Shown piece after piece: positions 17,669 through 27,109 of a DNA stretch of 64,000 nucleotides. Within the stretch, counting starts at the first letter, position 1. Every line of letters starts with the position of its first letter. The stretch comes from Clostridia bacterium (GTDB lineage Bacteria > Bacillota > Clostridia > Oscillospirales > CAG-272): assembly GCA_017399305.1 (NCBI GenBank), contig JAFQDK010000042.1:62001-126000 (forward strand), written 5' to 3'. The position numbers and the translations under genes were made by a program. The notes below the pieces were generated by a model. That model saw only the letters and a list, made by a program, of their open reading frames with translations, made no database searches and was not told where the DNA came from.

Positions 17669-19318
17669 ATGGAAACAAAGCTCACAAAGGCTAATTTCAA
17701 GGGTGTAGAGGGCCCTGTACTTACCATTGTTATGGACGGTGTAGGTCTTACCGCGGCAAACGGCGCAAATGCAGTTGCTGCTGCAAACACTCCCACTCTT
17801 GACATGCTCATGGAAAAGTATCCCATGGTTAAGCTCAAGGCTCACGGCACAGCCGTAGGTCTCCCCGGTGATGACGACATGGGTAACTCTGAGGTAGGTC
17901 ACAATGCGCTCGGCGCAGGTCAGGTTTTTGCACAGGGTGCAAAGCTTGTATCTCAGTCTATCGAGAGCGGCAAGATGTTCGCAGGCGAGACCTGGCAGAA
18001 GCTTACCTCTAACGTTAAGGCAAACAATTCTACACTTCATTTCCTCGGTCTTTTCTCCGACGGCAACGTTCACTCTCATATCGACCACCTTAAGGCTATG
18101 ATCAATCAGGCAAAGGCTGAGGGCATCGCACGCGTTCGCGTTCACATCCTTATTGACGGACGTGACGTAGGCGAGACCAGCGCATTCGACTATATTGATC
18201 CCTTTGAGGCTTATCTCGCAGACCTCCGCGATGCAAACTTTGACATAAAGATCGCAAGCGGCGGCGGACGTATGCAGATTACCATGGACCGTTACGAGGC
18301 TAACTGGGCAATGGTTGAGGCAGGCTGGAAAACTCACGTTCTCGGTGAGGGCAGACAGTTTGCATCCGCACATGAAGCAGTTGAAACCTATCGTGCAGAG
18401 CTCGGCGTTATCGACCAGGACCTCCCCGCATTTGTTATTGCTGAAAACGGCGAGCCTGTAGGTACAATCAATGACGGCGACAGCGTGATTTTCTATAACT
18501 TCCGCGGCGACCGTTCTATCGAGATTTCCAAGGCATTTGACGATGCTGACTTCACTCACTTTGACCGCGTTCGTTACCCCAAGGTAATTTACGCAGGTAT
18601 GCTTGAGTACGACGGCGACCTTCATATTCCTTCAAACTACCTCGTAAATCCCCCCGAAATCACCAATACCATGGGTGAGTACCTTACAAACAGCGGCGTA
18701 TCTATCCTTGCTATCTCCGAGACACAGAAGTACGGTCACGTAACCTATTTCTGGAACGGCAACAAGAGCGGCAAGTTTAATGACGAGCTTGAGACCTATA
18801 TCGAGATTCCTTCCGACGTTGTTCCTTTCGAGCAGCGCCCCTGGATGAAGTGCGCAGAGATTACCGATAAGCTTATCGAGTGTCTTGAAAGCGGCAAGTA
18901 TCAGTGTCTCAGAGTTAACTTCCCCAACGGCGACATGGTAGGTCACACCGGTAACTTTGTTGCAACTCAGTGCTCTATGGAAGCGCTTGATCTTCAGCTT
19001 GCAAGAATCCTCAAGGTTGTTGACAAGCTCCACGGCGTTGCAATTATCACCGCTGACCACGGTAACGCAGACGAGATGTACGAGCTTGACAAGAAGGGCG
19101 AGCTTAAGCTTTCAAAGGACGGTCAGCCAAAGTCTAAGACTTCTCACACTCTCAACCGCGTGCCCTGCATCATTTACGATAACTTCAACAAGGATGCATA
19201 CACCGTAAAGGCAGATGCCGGCGAGTTTGGTCTTTCCAACGTAGCGGCAACCACCGTAAACCTTCTCGGTTACGAAGCTCCTGCAATGTGGGACGAATCA
19301 ATTATCAACTTAAAGTAA
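17669..19318 (+). CDS. gpmI: 2,3-bisphosphoglycerate-independent phosphoglycerate mutase
   Basis: Interconverts 3- and 2-phosphoglycerate in glycolysis and gluconeogenesis through a phosphoserine intermediate, using two manganese ions. The 549-residue protein shows the alkaline-phosphatase-superfamily metal sites D23 (VMDGVG), S74 in MGNSEVGHNALGAG, the DGRDV and GGGRMQITMDRYEANW substrate motifs, and C-terminal NGDMVGHTGN and TADHGNADEM metal ligands. Length is slightly above the usual 510 because of short N- and C-terminal insertions. Heavily biased codons indicate high expression. It is monocistronic, with its own promoter and a bidirectional terminator shared with the convergent XRE gene. 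Confidence 0.97.
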   Translation: METKLTKANFKGVEGPVLTIVMDGVGLTAANGANAVAAANTPTLDMLMEKYPMVKLKAHGTAVGLPGDDDMGNSEVGHNALGAGQVFAQGAKLVSQSIESGKMFAGETWQKLTSNVKANNSTLHFLGLFSDGNVHSHIDHLKAMINQAKAEGIARVRVHILIDGRDVGETSAFDYIDPFEAYLADLRDANFDIKIASGGGRMQITMDRYEANWAMVEAGWKTHVLGEGRQFASAHEAVETYRAELGVIDQDLPAFVIAENGEPVGTINDGDSVIFYNFRGDRSIEISKAFDDADFTHFDRVRYPKVIYAGMLEYDGDLHIPSNYLVNPPEITNTMGEYLTNSGVSILAISETQKYGHVTYFWNGNKSGKFNDELETYIEIPSDVVPFEQRPWMKCAEITDKLIECLESGKYQCLRVNFPNGDMVGHTGNFVATQCSMEALDLQLARILKVVDKLHGVAIITADHGNADEMYELDKKGELKLSKDGQPKSKTSHTLNRVPCIIYDNFNKDAYTVKADAGEFGLSNVAATTVNLLGYEAPAMWDESIINLK

Positions 19319-19321
19319 AAT

Positions 19322-19350
19322 AAAAAGGGACTGCTTGCAGTCCCTTTTTA
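19322..19350. terminator. Bidirectional terminator between gpmI and the XRE gene
   Basis: 13-bp perfect arms AAAAAGGGACTGC and GCAGTCCCTTTTT with TT between. Tracts on both sides serve both strands; the XRE stop codon overlaps the right end. Confidence 0.9.
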
Positions 19351-19533
19351 CATTCCAAGGATATAATCGGTTGTAACTCCGTAAAATTTTGCAAGGAGAA
19401 TAAGTTTTTCTCCGCTAATATCGGATTTGCCTGTTTCGATTTTGCTGTATTGCTGTTGAGTGGTTTTTAAAACCTTGGCAATCTCCGCTTGGCTTAAATC
19501 TCTGTCTTCTCTTAATTCTCTGATACGGTACAT
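19348..19533 (-). CDS. Small XRE-family helix-turn-helix regulator
   Basis: A 61-residue Cro/CI-type DNA-binding protein that is essentially one HTH_3 domain: RELREDRDLSQAEIAKVLKT, then QQQYSKIETGKSDIS and LAKFYGVTTDYILG. It has no effector domain. AGGAG lies upstream of the ATG. The divergent intergenic region carries several TACA...TGTA palindromes that are good candidates for its operators, so autoregulation and control of whatever lay to the right is likely. Small solo XRE proteins of this sort are common beside phage or toxin-antitoxin remnants; none is identifiable here. Confidence 0.88.
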   Translation of the reverse strand: MYRIRELREDRDLSQAEIAKVLKTTQQQYSKIETGKSDISGEKLILLAKFYGVTTDYILGM

Positions 19534-19553
19534 GTTATTTCTCCTGTCGCATG

Positions 19554-19639
19554 ATGTAATTATTTTATATTACATTTAAAAGTTGTATTGACTTTTACAT
19601 CCAATAGGTGTAAAAAAGCAAATACATCTGAAAGTTGTA
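19554..19639. promoter_or_regulatory. Operator cluster in the XRE divergent promoter region
   Basis: Four related sites: ATGTAAT-N8-ATTACAT (19554-19575); TACATTTAAAAGTTGTA (19571-19587); TTTTACA-N9-TGTAAAA (19593-19615); TACATCTGAAAGTTGTA (19623-19639). All share TACA/TGTA ends. A TTGACT -35-like hexamer (19588) lies between sites 2 and 3. Assignment to the XRE protein is inference. Confidence 0.6.
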
Positions 19640-19646
19640 GGGCAAT

Positions 19647-19802
19647 ATGAGCAAAGATAATGAAATGGACAACCTTTTATATAAGAGAATAGGGAAGTTC
19701 CTCAAAGGCTTGGCGCGAGCGCTATTATTGCTATTTATGAGCATTTTGGAATATTACCCGCAGTTCTGTTTGAAAAAAGGCTTGATGAGTAATGTAAATT
19801 AA
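19647..19802 (+). CDS. Small hypothetical ORF truncated at the border of a repeat
   Basis: A possible 51-residue basic, amphipathic peptide starting MSKDNEMDNLLYKRIGKFLK, with a leucine-rich stretch LARALLLLF. A weak AGGG ribosome site is present. It is divergent from the XRE gene, directly behind the operator cluster, as a target of that regulator would be. Its TAA stop falls inside the left terminal repeat of copy 2 of the 224-bp element, so the reading frame may have been cut short by that insertion. No family recognised; it may also be non-coding. Confidence 0.3.
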   Translation: MSKDNEMDNLLYKRIGKFLKGLARALLLLFMSILEYYPQFCLKKGLMSNVN

Positions 19803-20018
19803 TGATTATATAATCACTTTAAAATGCAAGCATTTTAAAGTGTAGAGGGGCGTACATTCGCATGTCGCTCACCGCGACCGCCCCTTTAAGGAGTAAAAAA
19901 GCCGGGGAACCCATCTTTTTTACAGATTTTTAGGCTTCCCCTTGAGGGGAAGCTGTCAGCGTAGCTGACTGATGAGGTGTAGCCGCATCGCGGCGTTAAT
20001 CGCGTAAACATTAATTTA
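19795..20018 (+). repeat. 224-bp MITE-like repeat, copy 2 (best-preserved ends)
   Basis: Same element and orientation as copy 1, about 97 percent alike by eye. The termini are perfect 10-bp inverted repeats, TAAATTAATG on the left and CATTAATTTA on the right. The centre of the first palindrome reads GCAAGC, where copy 1 reads GCTTGC. Confidence 0.92.
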
Positions 20019-20043
20019 TCTTTTAACCGCTTTTTTCTATGTA

Positions 20044-20072
20044 TTGCAATTTGTTATTTCCCGTGATATACT
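20044..20072 (+). promoter_or_regulatory. Extended -10 promoter of the ECF S gene, placing transcription start at the ATG
   Basis: TTGCAA (20044), 17-nt spacer, TATACT (20067) with TGA directly before it. Only 6 nt separate the -10 from the ATG and no Shine-Dalgarno exists, so the mRNA should be leaderless. Confidence 0.7.
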
Positions 20073-20078
20073 CTAATT

Positions 20079-20630
20079 ATGAATACTATGAATTATACTA
20101 AAAAACTTATTATTACTGCTATGTGCATGGCATTGTGTGTTGTTTTGCCGCTTGCATTTCATTCTATTCCCGACGGCGGCAGCATTTTTTGCCCTATGCA
20201 TATACCGGTGCTGCTTTGCGGCATTATGCTAGGTCCTGTATACGGTATTATTTGCGGCATTGTAGGTCCGCTACTTTCAAGTGTCATTACACAAATGCCA
20301 CCTATGGGATATCTTCCGCCAATGATGGTTGAGCTTGCGGTGTACGGTCTTGTCACCGGCATCATGATGTGCTTTGTTCACACAAAAAAATACATAACGG
20401 GACTTTATATCAGCCTGGTTGTAGGAATGATTTGCGGCAGAGTTGTTGCAGGCATTGTCAAGGCTCTTATTTTCATGCCCGGTGCAATTACTTTGCAGAT
20501 GTGGGCGACAAGCCATTTTGTCATATCTTTTCCGGGAATAATCGTTCAGCTTATCTTTATTCCTGCCATAGTTGTTGCTTTGAAAAAGGCTAAATTTGCG
20601 CCTTTGAATGATAATTGTAAAAATAAGTAG
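20079..20630 (+). CDS. ECF transporter S component (substrate not assigned)
   Basis: A 183-residue membrane protein with about six hydrophobic helices, the substrate-capture subunit of an energy-coupling-factor vitamin/cofactor transporter. Family features are LPLAFHSIPDGGSIFCPMHI, the GIMLGPVYGIICGIVGPLLS stretch and ITQMPPMGYLPPMMVEL. No ECF ATPases or T component are nearby, which is normal for group II systems that share a module encoded elsewhere. The promoter geometry indicates a leaderless message. The next gene, a kinase-like protein, has the same promoter geometry, which suggests shared control and perhaps uptake followed by phosphorylation. The ligand cannot be deduced. Confidence 0.85.
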   Translation: MNTMNYTKKLIITAMCMALCVVLPLAFHSIPDGGSIFCPMHIPVLLCGIMLGPVYGIICGIVGPLLSSVITQMPPMGYLPPMMVELAVYGLVTGIMMCFVHTKKYITGLYISLVVGMICGRVVAGIVKALIFMPGAITLQMWATSHFVISFPGIIVQLIFIPAIVVALKKAKFAPLNDNCKNK

Positions 20631-20671
20631 ACTTTTGTGTCGAAAAAAGTAGACACCTTTGGGTATTCCTA

Positions 20672-20700
20672 TTGCATTTTTATTCTTGCAATGATATACT
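20672..20700 (+). promoter_or_regulatory. Extended -10 promoter of the kinase-like gene, leaderless geometry
   Basis: TTGCAT (20672), 17-nt spacer, TGA-TATACT (20695), then 6 nt to the ATG at 20707. Spacing and -10 are the same as in the preceding gene; no ribosome site. Confidence 0.7.
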
Positions 20701-20706
20701 TTTAAC

Positions 20707-21738
20707 ATGAAAAAATTAGATTGCTTTGAAAAATATCTTGCGAAGCATCTTGAGCGATATCCAGAAATGCAACCGCAGGATGTTGTTAAAATTTGTTATC
20801 AGGCTGCATACGGTGCCGAGCATCTGCTTGGTGATGTTAATGCCGCTAAAGAATATTTTATAAGTGAATACAGTGCTGTGGAGCCGCAGAATACAGAGAT
20901 TTTTGAGGAGATTTCACAAGAATACATCAGGGTGAATCTCGCAGCATGGAAGTATCACGGATTGCCTCAGGAATGGTTGTTTAATATGTTTGCATTTACT
21001 GCAAAGAATAGACATGATGCTGACAATCGTTTCGATGAGTATTTGCAGATTGCTGAAAAGTCAATTGGCAAAGAGTATATTGAGGGGTATAAAAAGGGAG
21101 GGGCGCGCGCCGTTCACCATAGTGATGAGTATCGCGCCGCATATAAACCTGCATACCGAGTGGTCTGCAGCCGTTTTGTGCGCCTTATACCTGTGCTTGT
21201 GAAAGCGGCAAAACTTCCGGAAAAGGATGGGGCGCGTGTTATTTCAATAGATGGGCGCGCTGCTTCGGGAAAGACTACAGCGGCAAAAATGCTTTCAAAG
21301 GTTCTTGGTGCGGCAGTGCTTCATATGGATGATTTCTTTTTGCCGCCGGAGATGCGTAGCTGTGACAGGTTTGCCCAGCCAGGTGGAAATGTGCATTATG
21401 AACGTTTTGCCAAAGAGGTATTACCTGCACTTTCTGAATGTGAGAGCTTTTCATACAGCATTTTTGATTGCGGAATAATGGATTTTGCCGGCAGCCGAGT
21501 TGTAGAAAATCTGCCTTGGAGAATAGTTGAGGGAGCATATAGCTGTCATAAGGCATTTGGAGATTATGCTGATCTTAAGGTGTTCTTTGATATTGATGCC
21601 GAAGAGCAGATGCGCCGCATCATTGCAAGGAATGGCGAGGAAATGGCAGAGATGTTCCGCACTCGTTGGATACCTCTTGAAGAAGAATATTATATAGCAC
21701 ATAATATAAAAGAAAAAGCCGATATAATTGTTAAATGA
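20707..21738 (+). CDS. Uridine-kinase-like P-loop protein with a novel N-terminal domain
   Basis: A 343-residue cytosolic protein. Residues about 180-343 form a small-molecule kinase of the uridine kinase/phosphoribulokinase group: Walker A GRAASGKTT, then VLHMDDFFLPPEMR with the catalytic Asp-Asp, and a lid-like region (DIDAEEQMRRIIARNG). Residues 1-165 are a separate helical domain (CYQAAYGAEHLLGD, FAFTAKNRHDADNRF) that I have seen only attached to such kinases in Firmicutes and cannot assign. The message is predicted leaderless. Substrate may be a nucleoside or an unrelated alcohol; adjacency to an ECF S component suggests salvage. A terminator follows the stop. Confidence 0.75.
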   Translation: MKKLDCFEKYLAKHLERYPEMQPQDVVKICYQAAYGAEHLLGDVNAAKEYFISEYSAVEPQNTEIFEEISQEYIRVNLAAWKYHGLPQEWLFNMFAFTAKNRHDADNRFDEYLQIAEKSIGKEYIEGYKKGGARAVHHSDEYRAAYKPAYRVVCSRFVRLIPVLVKAAKLPEKDGARVISIDGRAASGKTTAAKMLSKVLGAAVLHMDDFFLPPEMRSCDRFAQPGGNVHYERFAKEVLPALSECESFSYSIFDCGIMDFAGSRVVENLPWRIVEGAYSCHKAFGDYADLKVFFDIDAEEQMRRIIARNGEEMAEMFRTRWIPLEEEYYIAHNIKEKADIIVK

Positions 21739-21768
21739 AAAAGTCACCCGTTATGGGTGACTTTTTTA
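21738..21768 (+). terminator. Terminator of the kinase-like gene
   Basis: AAAAAGTCACCC and GGGTGACTTTTTT around GTTAT, immediately at the stop codon. Confidence 0.9.
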
Positions 21769-21830
21769 TGCTGTGAAAAAATATGCAATTTTTTGTTTGA
21801 AATCTTGCAAAAAATGCAATATAGGTATTG

Positions 21831-21860
21831 ACAACACTTTAGCACAGTAGTATAATGGAA
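21831..21860 (+). promoter_or_regulatory. Perfect-consensus promoter of the ilv-leu operon
   Basis: TTGACA and TATAAT separated by 17 nt in the stretch ending AGTATAATGG. It starts the roughly 275-nt attenuator leader before ilvB. Confidence 0.88.
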
Positions 21861-21898
21861 GAAAATCAGCCGAGAGGCACGATTTAGAGGTATATATC

Positions 21899-22006
21899 AT
21901 GCATTTTGCTTATGCGTATAACAGCATAATTGTCGTCAGCATTATTCTTGTGCTAGCCCTTAGAAGCTTACAGGATAATGCTAAAAGTTGTGCCCTTAGC
22001 CGCTAA
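21899..22006 (+). CDS. ilvL: Branched-chain amino acid leader peptide (attenuator)
   Basis: A 35-residue peptide, MHFAYAYNS then IIVVSIILVLAL: ten of the twelve residues at positions 10-21 are Ile, Val or Leu. It has its own start with AGAGG upstream and lies between a consensus promoter and a terminator ahead of ilvB. This is the composition expected for a ribosome-stalling leader that senses charged tRNA-Ile, -Val and -Leu, as in the enterobacterial ilvGMEDA leader. The codon run overlaps the left arm of a hairpin. It probably has no function as a protein. The gene symbol is by analogy; homology to enterobacterial IlvL is not claimed. Confidence 0.85.
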   Translation: MHFAYAYNSIIVVSIILVLALRSLQDNAKSCALSR

Positions 22007-22103
22007 GTAATTGAGTTTTATCAGGCGTGATATAAACGCTTGGAATATCAATAATTATGCAAGCCTTATGGACTAAACTTTTAGTTCATAAGGTTTTTGT
22101 TTT
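21938..22103 (+). promoter_or_regulatory. ilv attenuator: protector hairpin, antiterminator and terminator
   Basis: Three alternative pairings. Protector: AGCATTAT (21938-21945) with ATAATGCT (21975-21982); its left arm lies in the Ile/Val/Leu codon run. Antiterminator: ATGCTAAAAGTT (21978-21989) with AACTTTTAG and CAT at 22076-22089, two-base bulge. Terminator: CCTTATG (22064) with CATAAGG (22087-22093), continued inward by ACTAA/TTAGT, then TTTTTGTTTT. Stalling at the codon run would free the right protector arm and favour the antiterminator. Confidence 0.8.
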
Positions 22104-22139
22104 AATTACCTACTACCATCCAAGGAGGATTTTCGGTTT

Positions 22140-23843
22140 ATGAAGATGACCGGAGCAAAGATTTTGATGGAATGCCTTATCGAACAGGGTGTTGACACCA
22201 TCTTTGGCTACCCCGGCGGTACCATACTTAATGTGTACGATGAGCTTTATTCGTACGGTGACAAGGTAAAGCACGTGCTTACCTCGCATGAGCAGGGCGC
22301 GGCACACGCGGCTGACGGCTATGCGCGCAGTACAGGTAAAGTCGGCGTATGCTTTGCGACCTCGGGTCCCGGTGCGACAAACCTTGTGACAGGTATCGCT
22401 ACCGCGCATATGGACTCATCACCTGTAGTTTTCATTTCCTGCAACGTTGGTGAAAACCTTATCGGTAAAGACTCATTTCAAGAGGTTGATATAACTGGTA
22501 TTACAATGCCTATCACAAAGTGCAACTATCTTGTAAGAGATGTAAACAAGCTTGCCGACGTTGTGCGTGAAGCATTTGCAATTGCACGTAGCGGACGTCC
22601 CGGTCCTGTGTTTATTGATATACTAAAAAACGTAACTGCAAATAAGGCAGAGTTTGAACCTCTGCCTAAAGAAGAGCATTTTTCAAACGGCTCGCTCAAA
22701 GAGCTAATGCAGCGCTCTTCTCAGAACTTCCAGCCTCCAAAACCGGATGAGAAGGACATCGGAACCCTTATTGATATGATAAAGGCATCGAAAAAGCCGC
22801 TTCTCATCTGCGGTGGCGGCGTAGTCCGCGGGCGCGCGCAGGAGGAGTTCACTGAGTTTGCAGAAAAGATAGACGCACCTGTAGCTATTACCCTTATGGG
22901 CGGCGGCGGATTTAAAGGAAGAAATCCGCTTACCACCGGTATGGTTGGTATGCACGGTACAAAGGCATCAAACATGGCATGTAACGAATGTGACCTTATG
23001 ATCGCAGTTGGCTGCCGCTTCTCTGACAGAGTTGCACTCGATCCCGAGTCCTTTGCTTCTCAGGCAAAGATAGTTCATATTGACATTGACCGCGCCGAGA
23101 TAAACAAGAATGTAAAGACCACGCATCACATCGTAGGAGATGCAAAGCGTGTGCTTTCTATCCTTAATAAGAGCATCACTCAGCAGCACCACGACGAGTG
23201 GAAGGAATATGTATTCTCATTCCCGACCGAAACCGAGTATGACGAGTATGACAATTTGCTTACTCCTAAGCAGATTTTGAGCGCTATTGCGGAGCTTTGT
23301 CCGCAGGATACGATAGTATCAACCGACGTAGGTCAGCATCAGATGTGGGCAATTCAACATTTTCACTTTGATTACCCCGGTCAGCTTCTTACATCCGGCG
23401 GATTTGGCACGATGGGCTTTGGTCTCGGCGCCGCTATCGGAGCCAAGGTCGGAAATCCCGAAAAAACCGTTATACATATTACAGGTGACGGCTCTTTCCG
23501 AATGAATTGCAACGAGCTTGCAACAGAGGAACATTATGACATTCCCGTAATCACCTTTATTTTCAATAACAAGACACTCGGCATGGTTCGTCAGTGGCAG
23601 ACTCTTATCTATGATAAGCATTATTCACAGACAACTCTTACTCACGGTCCTGACTTTGTGAAGCTTGCAGAGGCATACGGTCTGAAGGGCAGAAGAGTTT
23701 CTACCGAGGCTGCACTCCGCGATGCTATCAAGGATGCGCTTGAAAGTGGTCACGGATATGTTATTGACTGCGTTATTGATACTGATGAAATGGTTCGTCC
23801 CATGGTTGGCGGCGGCAGCCATATCACCAAGTTTATTGTATAG
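22140..23843 (+). CDS. ilvB: Acetolactate synthase, catalytic subunit
   Basis: Thiamine-diphosphate enzyme that makes acetolactate (Val/Leu branch) or acetohydroxybutyrate (Ile branch), the first common step. The 567-residue protein shows E51 in SHEQGAAHAADGYA, the activating glutamate, and the ThDP/magnesium motif from GDGSF to IFNN. The length and the central FAD-type domain agree with anabolic AHAS. AAGGAGG precedes the ATG. It is the first structural gene of the ilv-leu operon and sits directly after the attenuator; the regulatory subunit follows 12 nt later. Confidence 0.96.
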   Translation: MKMTGAKILMECLIEQGVDTIFGYPGGTILNVYDELYSYGDKVKHVLTSHEQGAAHAADGYARSTGKVGVCFATSGPGATNLVTGIATAHMDSSPVVFISCNVGENLIGKDSFQEVDITGITMPITKCNYLVRDVNKLADVVREAFAIARSGRPGPVFIDILKNVTANKAEFEPLPKEEHFSNGSLKELMQRSSQNFQPPKPDEKDIGTLIDMIKASKKPLLICGGGVVRGRAQEEFTEFAEKIDAPVAITLMGGGGFKGRNPLTTGMVGMHGTKASNMACNECDLMIAVGCRFSDRVALDPESFASQAKIVHIDIDRAEINKNVKTTHHIVGDAKRVLSILNKSITQQHHDEWKEYVFSFPTETEYDEYDNLLTPKQILSAIAELCPQDTIVSTDVGQHQMWAIQHFHFDYPGQLLTSGGFGTMGFGLGAAIGAKVGNPEKTVIHITGDGSFRMNCNELATEEHYDIPVITFIFNNKTLGMVRQWQTLIYDKHYSQTTLTHGPDFVKLAEAYGLKGRRVSTEAALRDAIKDALESGHGYVIDCVIDTDEMVRPMVGGGSHITKFIV

Positions 23844-23855
23844 TGAGGTGCGGAC

Positions 23856-25407
<1,552 letters not shown>

Positions 25408-25444
25408 AACATAGTTTTTAAAGTCCTTTGGAGGTTTTTGTTTT

Positions 25445-27109
25445 ATGAATTCCGAAAACATAAAGCACGGTATTGAGCGTGCACCTAACAGAAGTTTGCT
25501 TTTTGCACTCGGTCTTACCGAGGAGGAGCTGAATAGACCTATTGTCGGTATTGTTTCGTCTTATAACGAGATAGTTCCCGGTCATATGCACCTCGACAAG
25601 ATAACCGAAGCTGTAAAGGCGGGTGTGCGCCTTGCGGGTGGTACTCCCATCATGTTCCCCGCAATTGCGGTTTGCGACGGCATCGCAATGGGACACGTAG
25701 GTATGAAGTATTCGCTTGTTACACGTGATCTTATCGCAGATTCTACCGAAGCTATGGTTATGGCACATCAGTTTGACGGACTTGTAATGGTTCCTAACTG
25801 CGACAAAAACGTTCCGGGACTACTTATGGCGGCAGCAAGGCTTAATATCCCGACAATTTTCTGCTCGGGCGGTCCTATGCTTGCCGGTCATCTTGAAGAC
25901 GGTCGCCGCACATGTCTCAGCCATATGTTTGAGGCTGTCGGCGCATATAAGGCAGGTAATATCGACGAGTGTGGCGTGCGTGACTATGAAGAAAACGCTT
26001 GCCCCTCGTGCGGTTCCTGTTCGGGTATGTACACCGCAAACTCGATGAACTGTCTTACCGAGGCTATCGGTATGGCACTCTCGGGCAACGGCACCATTCC
26101 TGCGCCTCTTTCTGCAAGATTGCGTCTTGCAAAGCATGCAGGTATGCAGATAATGGAGCTTATTAAAAAGGATATCCGCCCCAGAGATATTATGACCGGG
26201 GCGGCTTTCCACAATGCAGAGACTGTTGACATGGCTCTCGGCTGTTCCACGAATACAATGCTTCACCTTCCTGCAATTGCGCATGAGGCAGGCATTGAAA
26301 TCAGCCTTGATATGTCTAACGAAATCAGCAAAAATACACCTAATCTTTGTCACCTTGCTCCTGCGGGCGACACCTTTATGGAGGATCTTGAGAGAGCAGG
26401 CGGTGTTTATGCCGTTATGAAGGAACTTACAAAGAAAAACTTGCTTGATACATCGGTAATGACCGTAACAGGCAAGACCATGGAGGAAAATCTCGAAGGT
26501 GTTGTAAACAGAAACACCGAGATAATACGTCCTATCGACAATCCCTTTTCGGATTTTGGCGGCATCGCAGTGCTTAAAGGCAATGTTGCGCCCAACGGCT
26601 GTGTTGTAAAGCAGTCGGCGGTTGCACCCGAAATGATGCAACATAAGGGCCCTGCAAGAGTGTTCAACTCAGAGGAAGAGGCGATCACTTCTATCTACGC
26701 GGGCAACATCAAAGCCGGTGACGTTGTAGTTATCCGTTATGAAGGTCCTAAAGGCGGTCCCGGCATGCGTGAAATGCTCAATCCTACATCCGCAATCTGC
26801 GGAATGGGACTTGGTGAGAGTGTAGCGCTTATCACCGACGGACGCTTCAGCGGTGCTACAAGAGGTGCTGCAATCGGCCACGTAAGCCCTGAGGCTGCTG
26901 CAGGCGGTCCTATTGCACTTGTAGAAGAGGGCGACATAATTTCTATTGACATTACAAACTGCAAGATTACACTTGAAGTAGCAGACGAGATTTTAGCTGA
27001 GAGAAAGGCAAAATGGGTAGCCCCTGCACCTAAGGTGACCACGGGCTATGCTGCACGTTATGCAAAGCTTGTGACCTCTGCTGACCGAGGCGCAGTTCTG
27101 GAGGTATAA
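25445..27109 (+). CDS. ilvD: Dihydroxy-acid dehydratase
   Basis: Iron-sulfur dehydratase giving the 2-oxo acids of valine and isoleucine, third step. The 554-residue protein has the cluster cysteines in [27 protein letters not shown] and in the second half, plus the [16 protein letters not shown] active-site stretch near the C-terminus. The ATG follows TTTGGAGG. Its TAA is immediately followed by the ATG of leuA, so the two are probably translationally coupled. This Fe-S enzyme is typically oxygen-sensitive, consistent with an anaerobic host. Confidence 0.97.
   Translation: MNSENIKHGIERAPNRSLLFALGLTEEELNRPIVGIVSSYNEIVPGHMHLDKITEAVKAGVRLAGGTPIMFPAIAVCDGIAMGHVGMKYSLVTRDLIADSTEAMVMAHQFDGLVMVPNCDKNVPGLLMAAARLNIPTIFCSGGPMLAGHLEDGRRTCLSHMFEAVGAYKAGNIDECGVRDYEENACPSCGSCSGMYTANSMNCLTEAIGMALSGNGTIPAPLSARLRLAKHAGMQIMELIKKDIRPRDIMTGAAFHNAETVDMALGCSTNTMLHLPAIAHEAGIEISLDMSNEISKNTPNLCHLAPAGDTFMEDLERAGGVYAVMKELTKKNLLDTSVMTVTGKTMEENLEGVVNRNTEIIRPIDNPFSDFGGIAVLKGNVAPNGCVVKQSAVAPEMMQHKGPARVFNSEEEAITSIYAGNIKAGDVVVIRYEGPKGGPGMREMLNPTSAICGMGLGESVALITDGRFSGATRGAAIGHVSPEAAAGGPIALVEEGDIISIDITNCKITLEVADEILAERKAKWVAPAPKVTTGYAARYAKLVTSADRGAVLEV

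Noticed and set aside
16643..20018. Composite transposon formed by copies 1 and 2 of the 224-bp element
   Set aside because: They are direct repeats flanking core genes (DUF6320, gpmI); there is no transposase and no sign of joint movement.
21770..22140. T-box riboswitch ahead of ilvB
   Set aside because: The conserved AGGGTGGNACCGCG antiterminator sequence and a specifier loop are missing; the leader peptide and its stems explain the region better.
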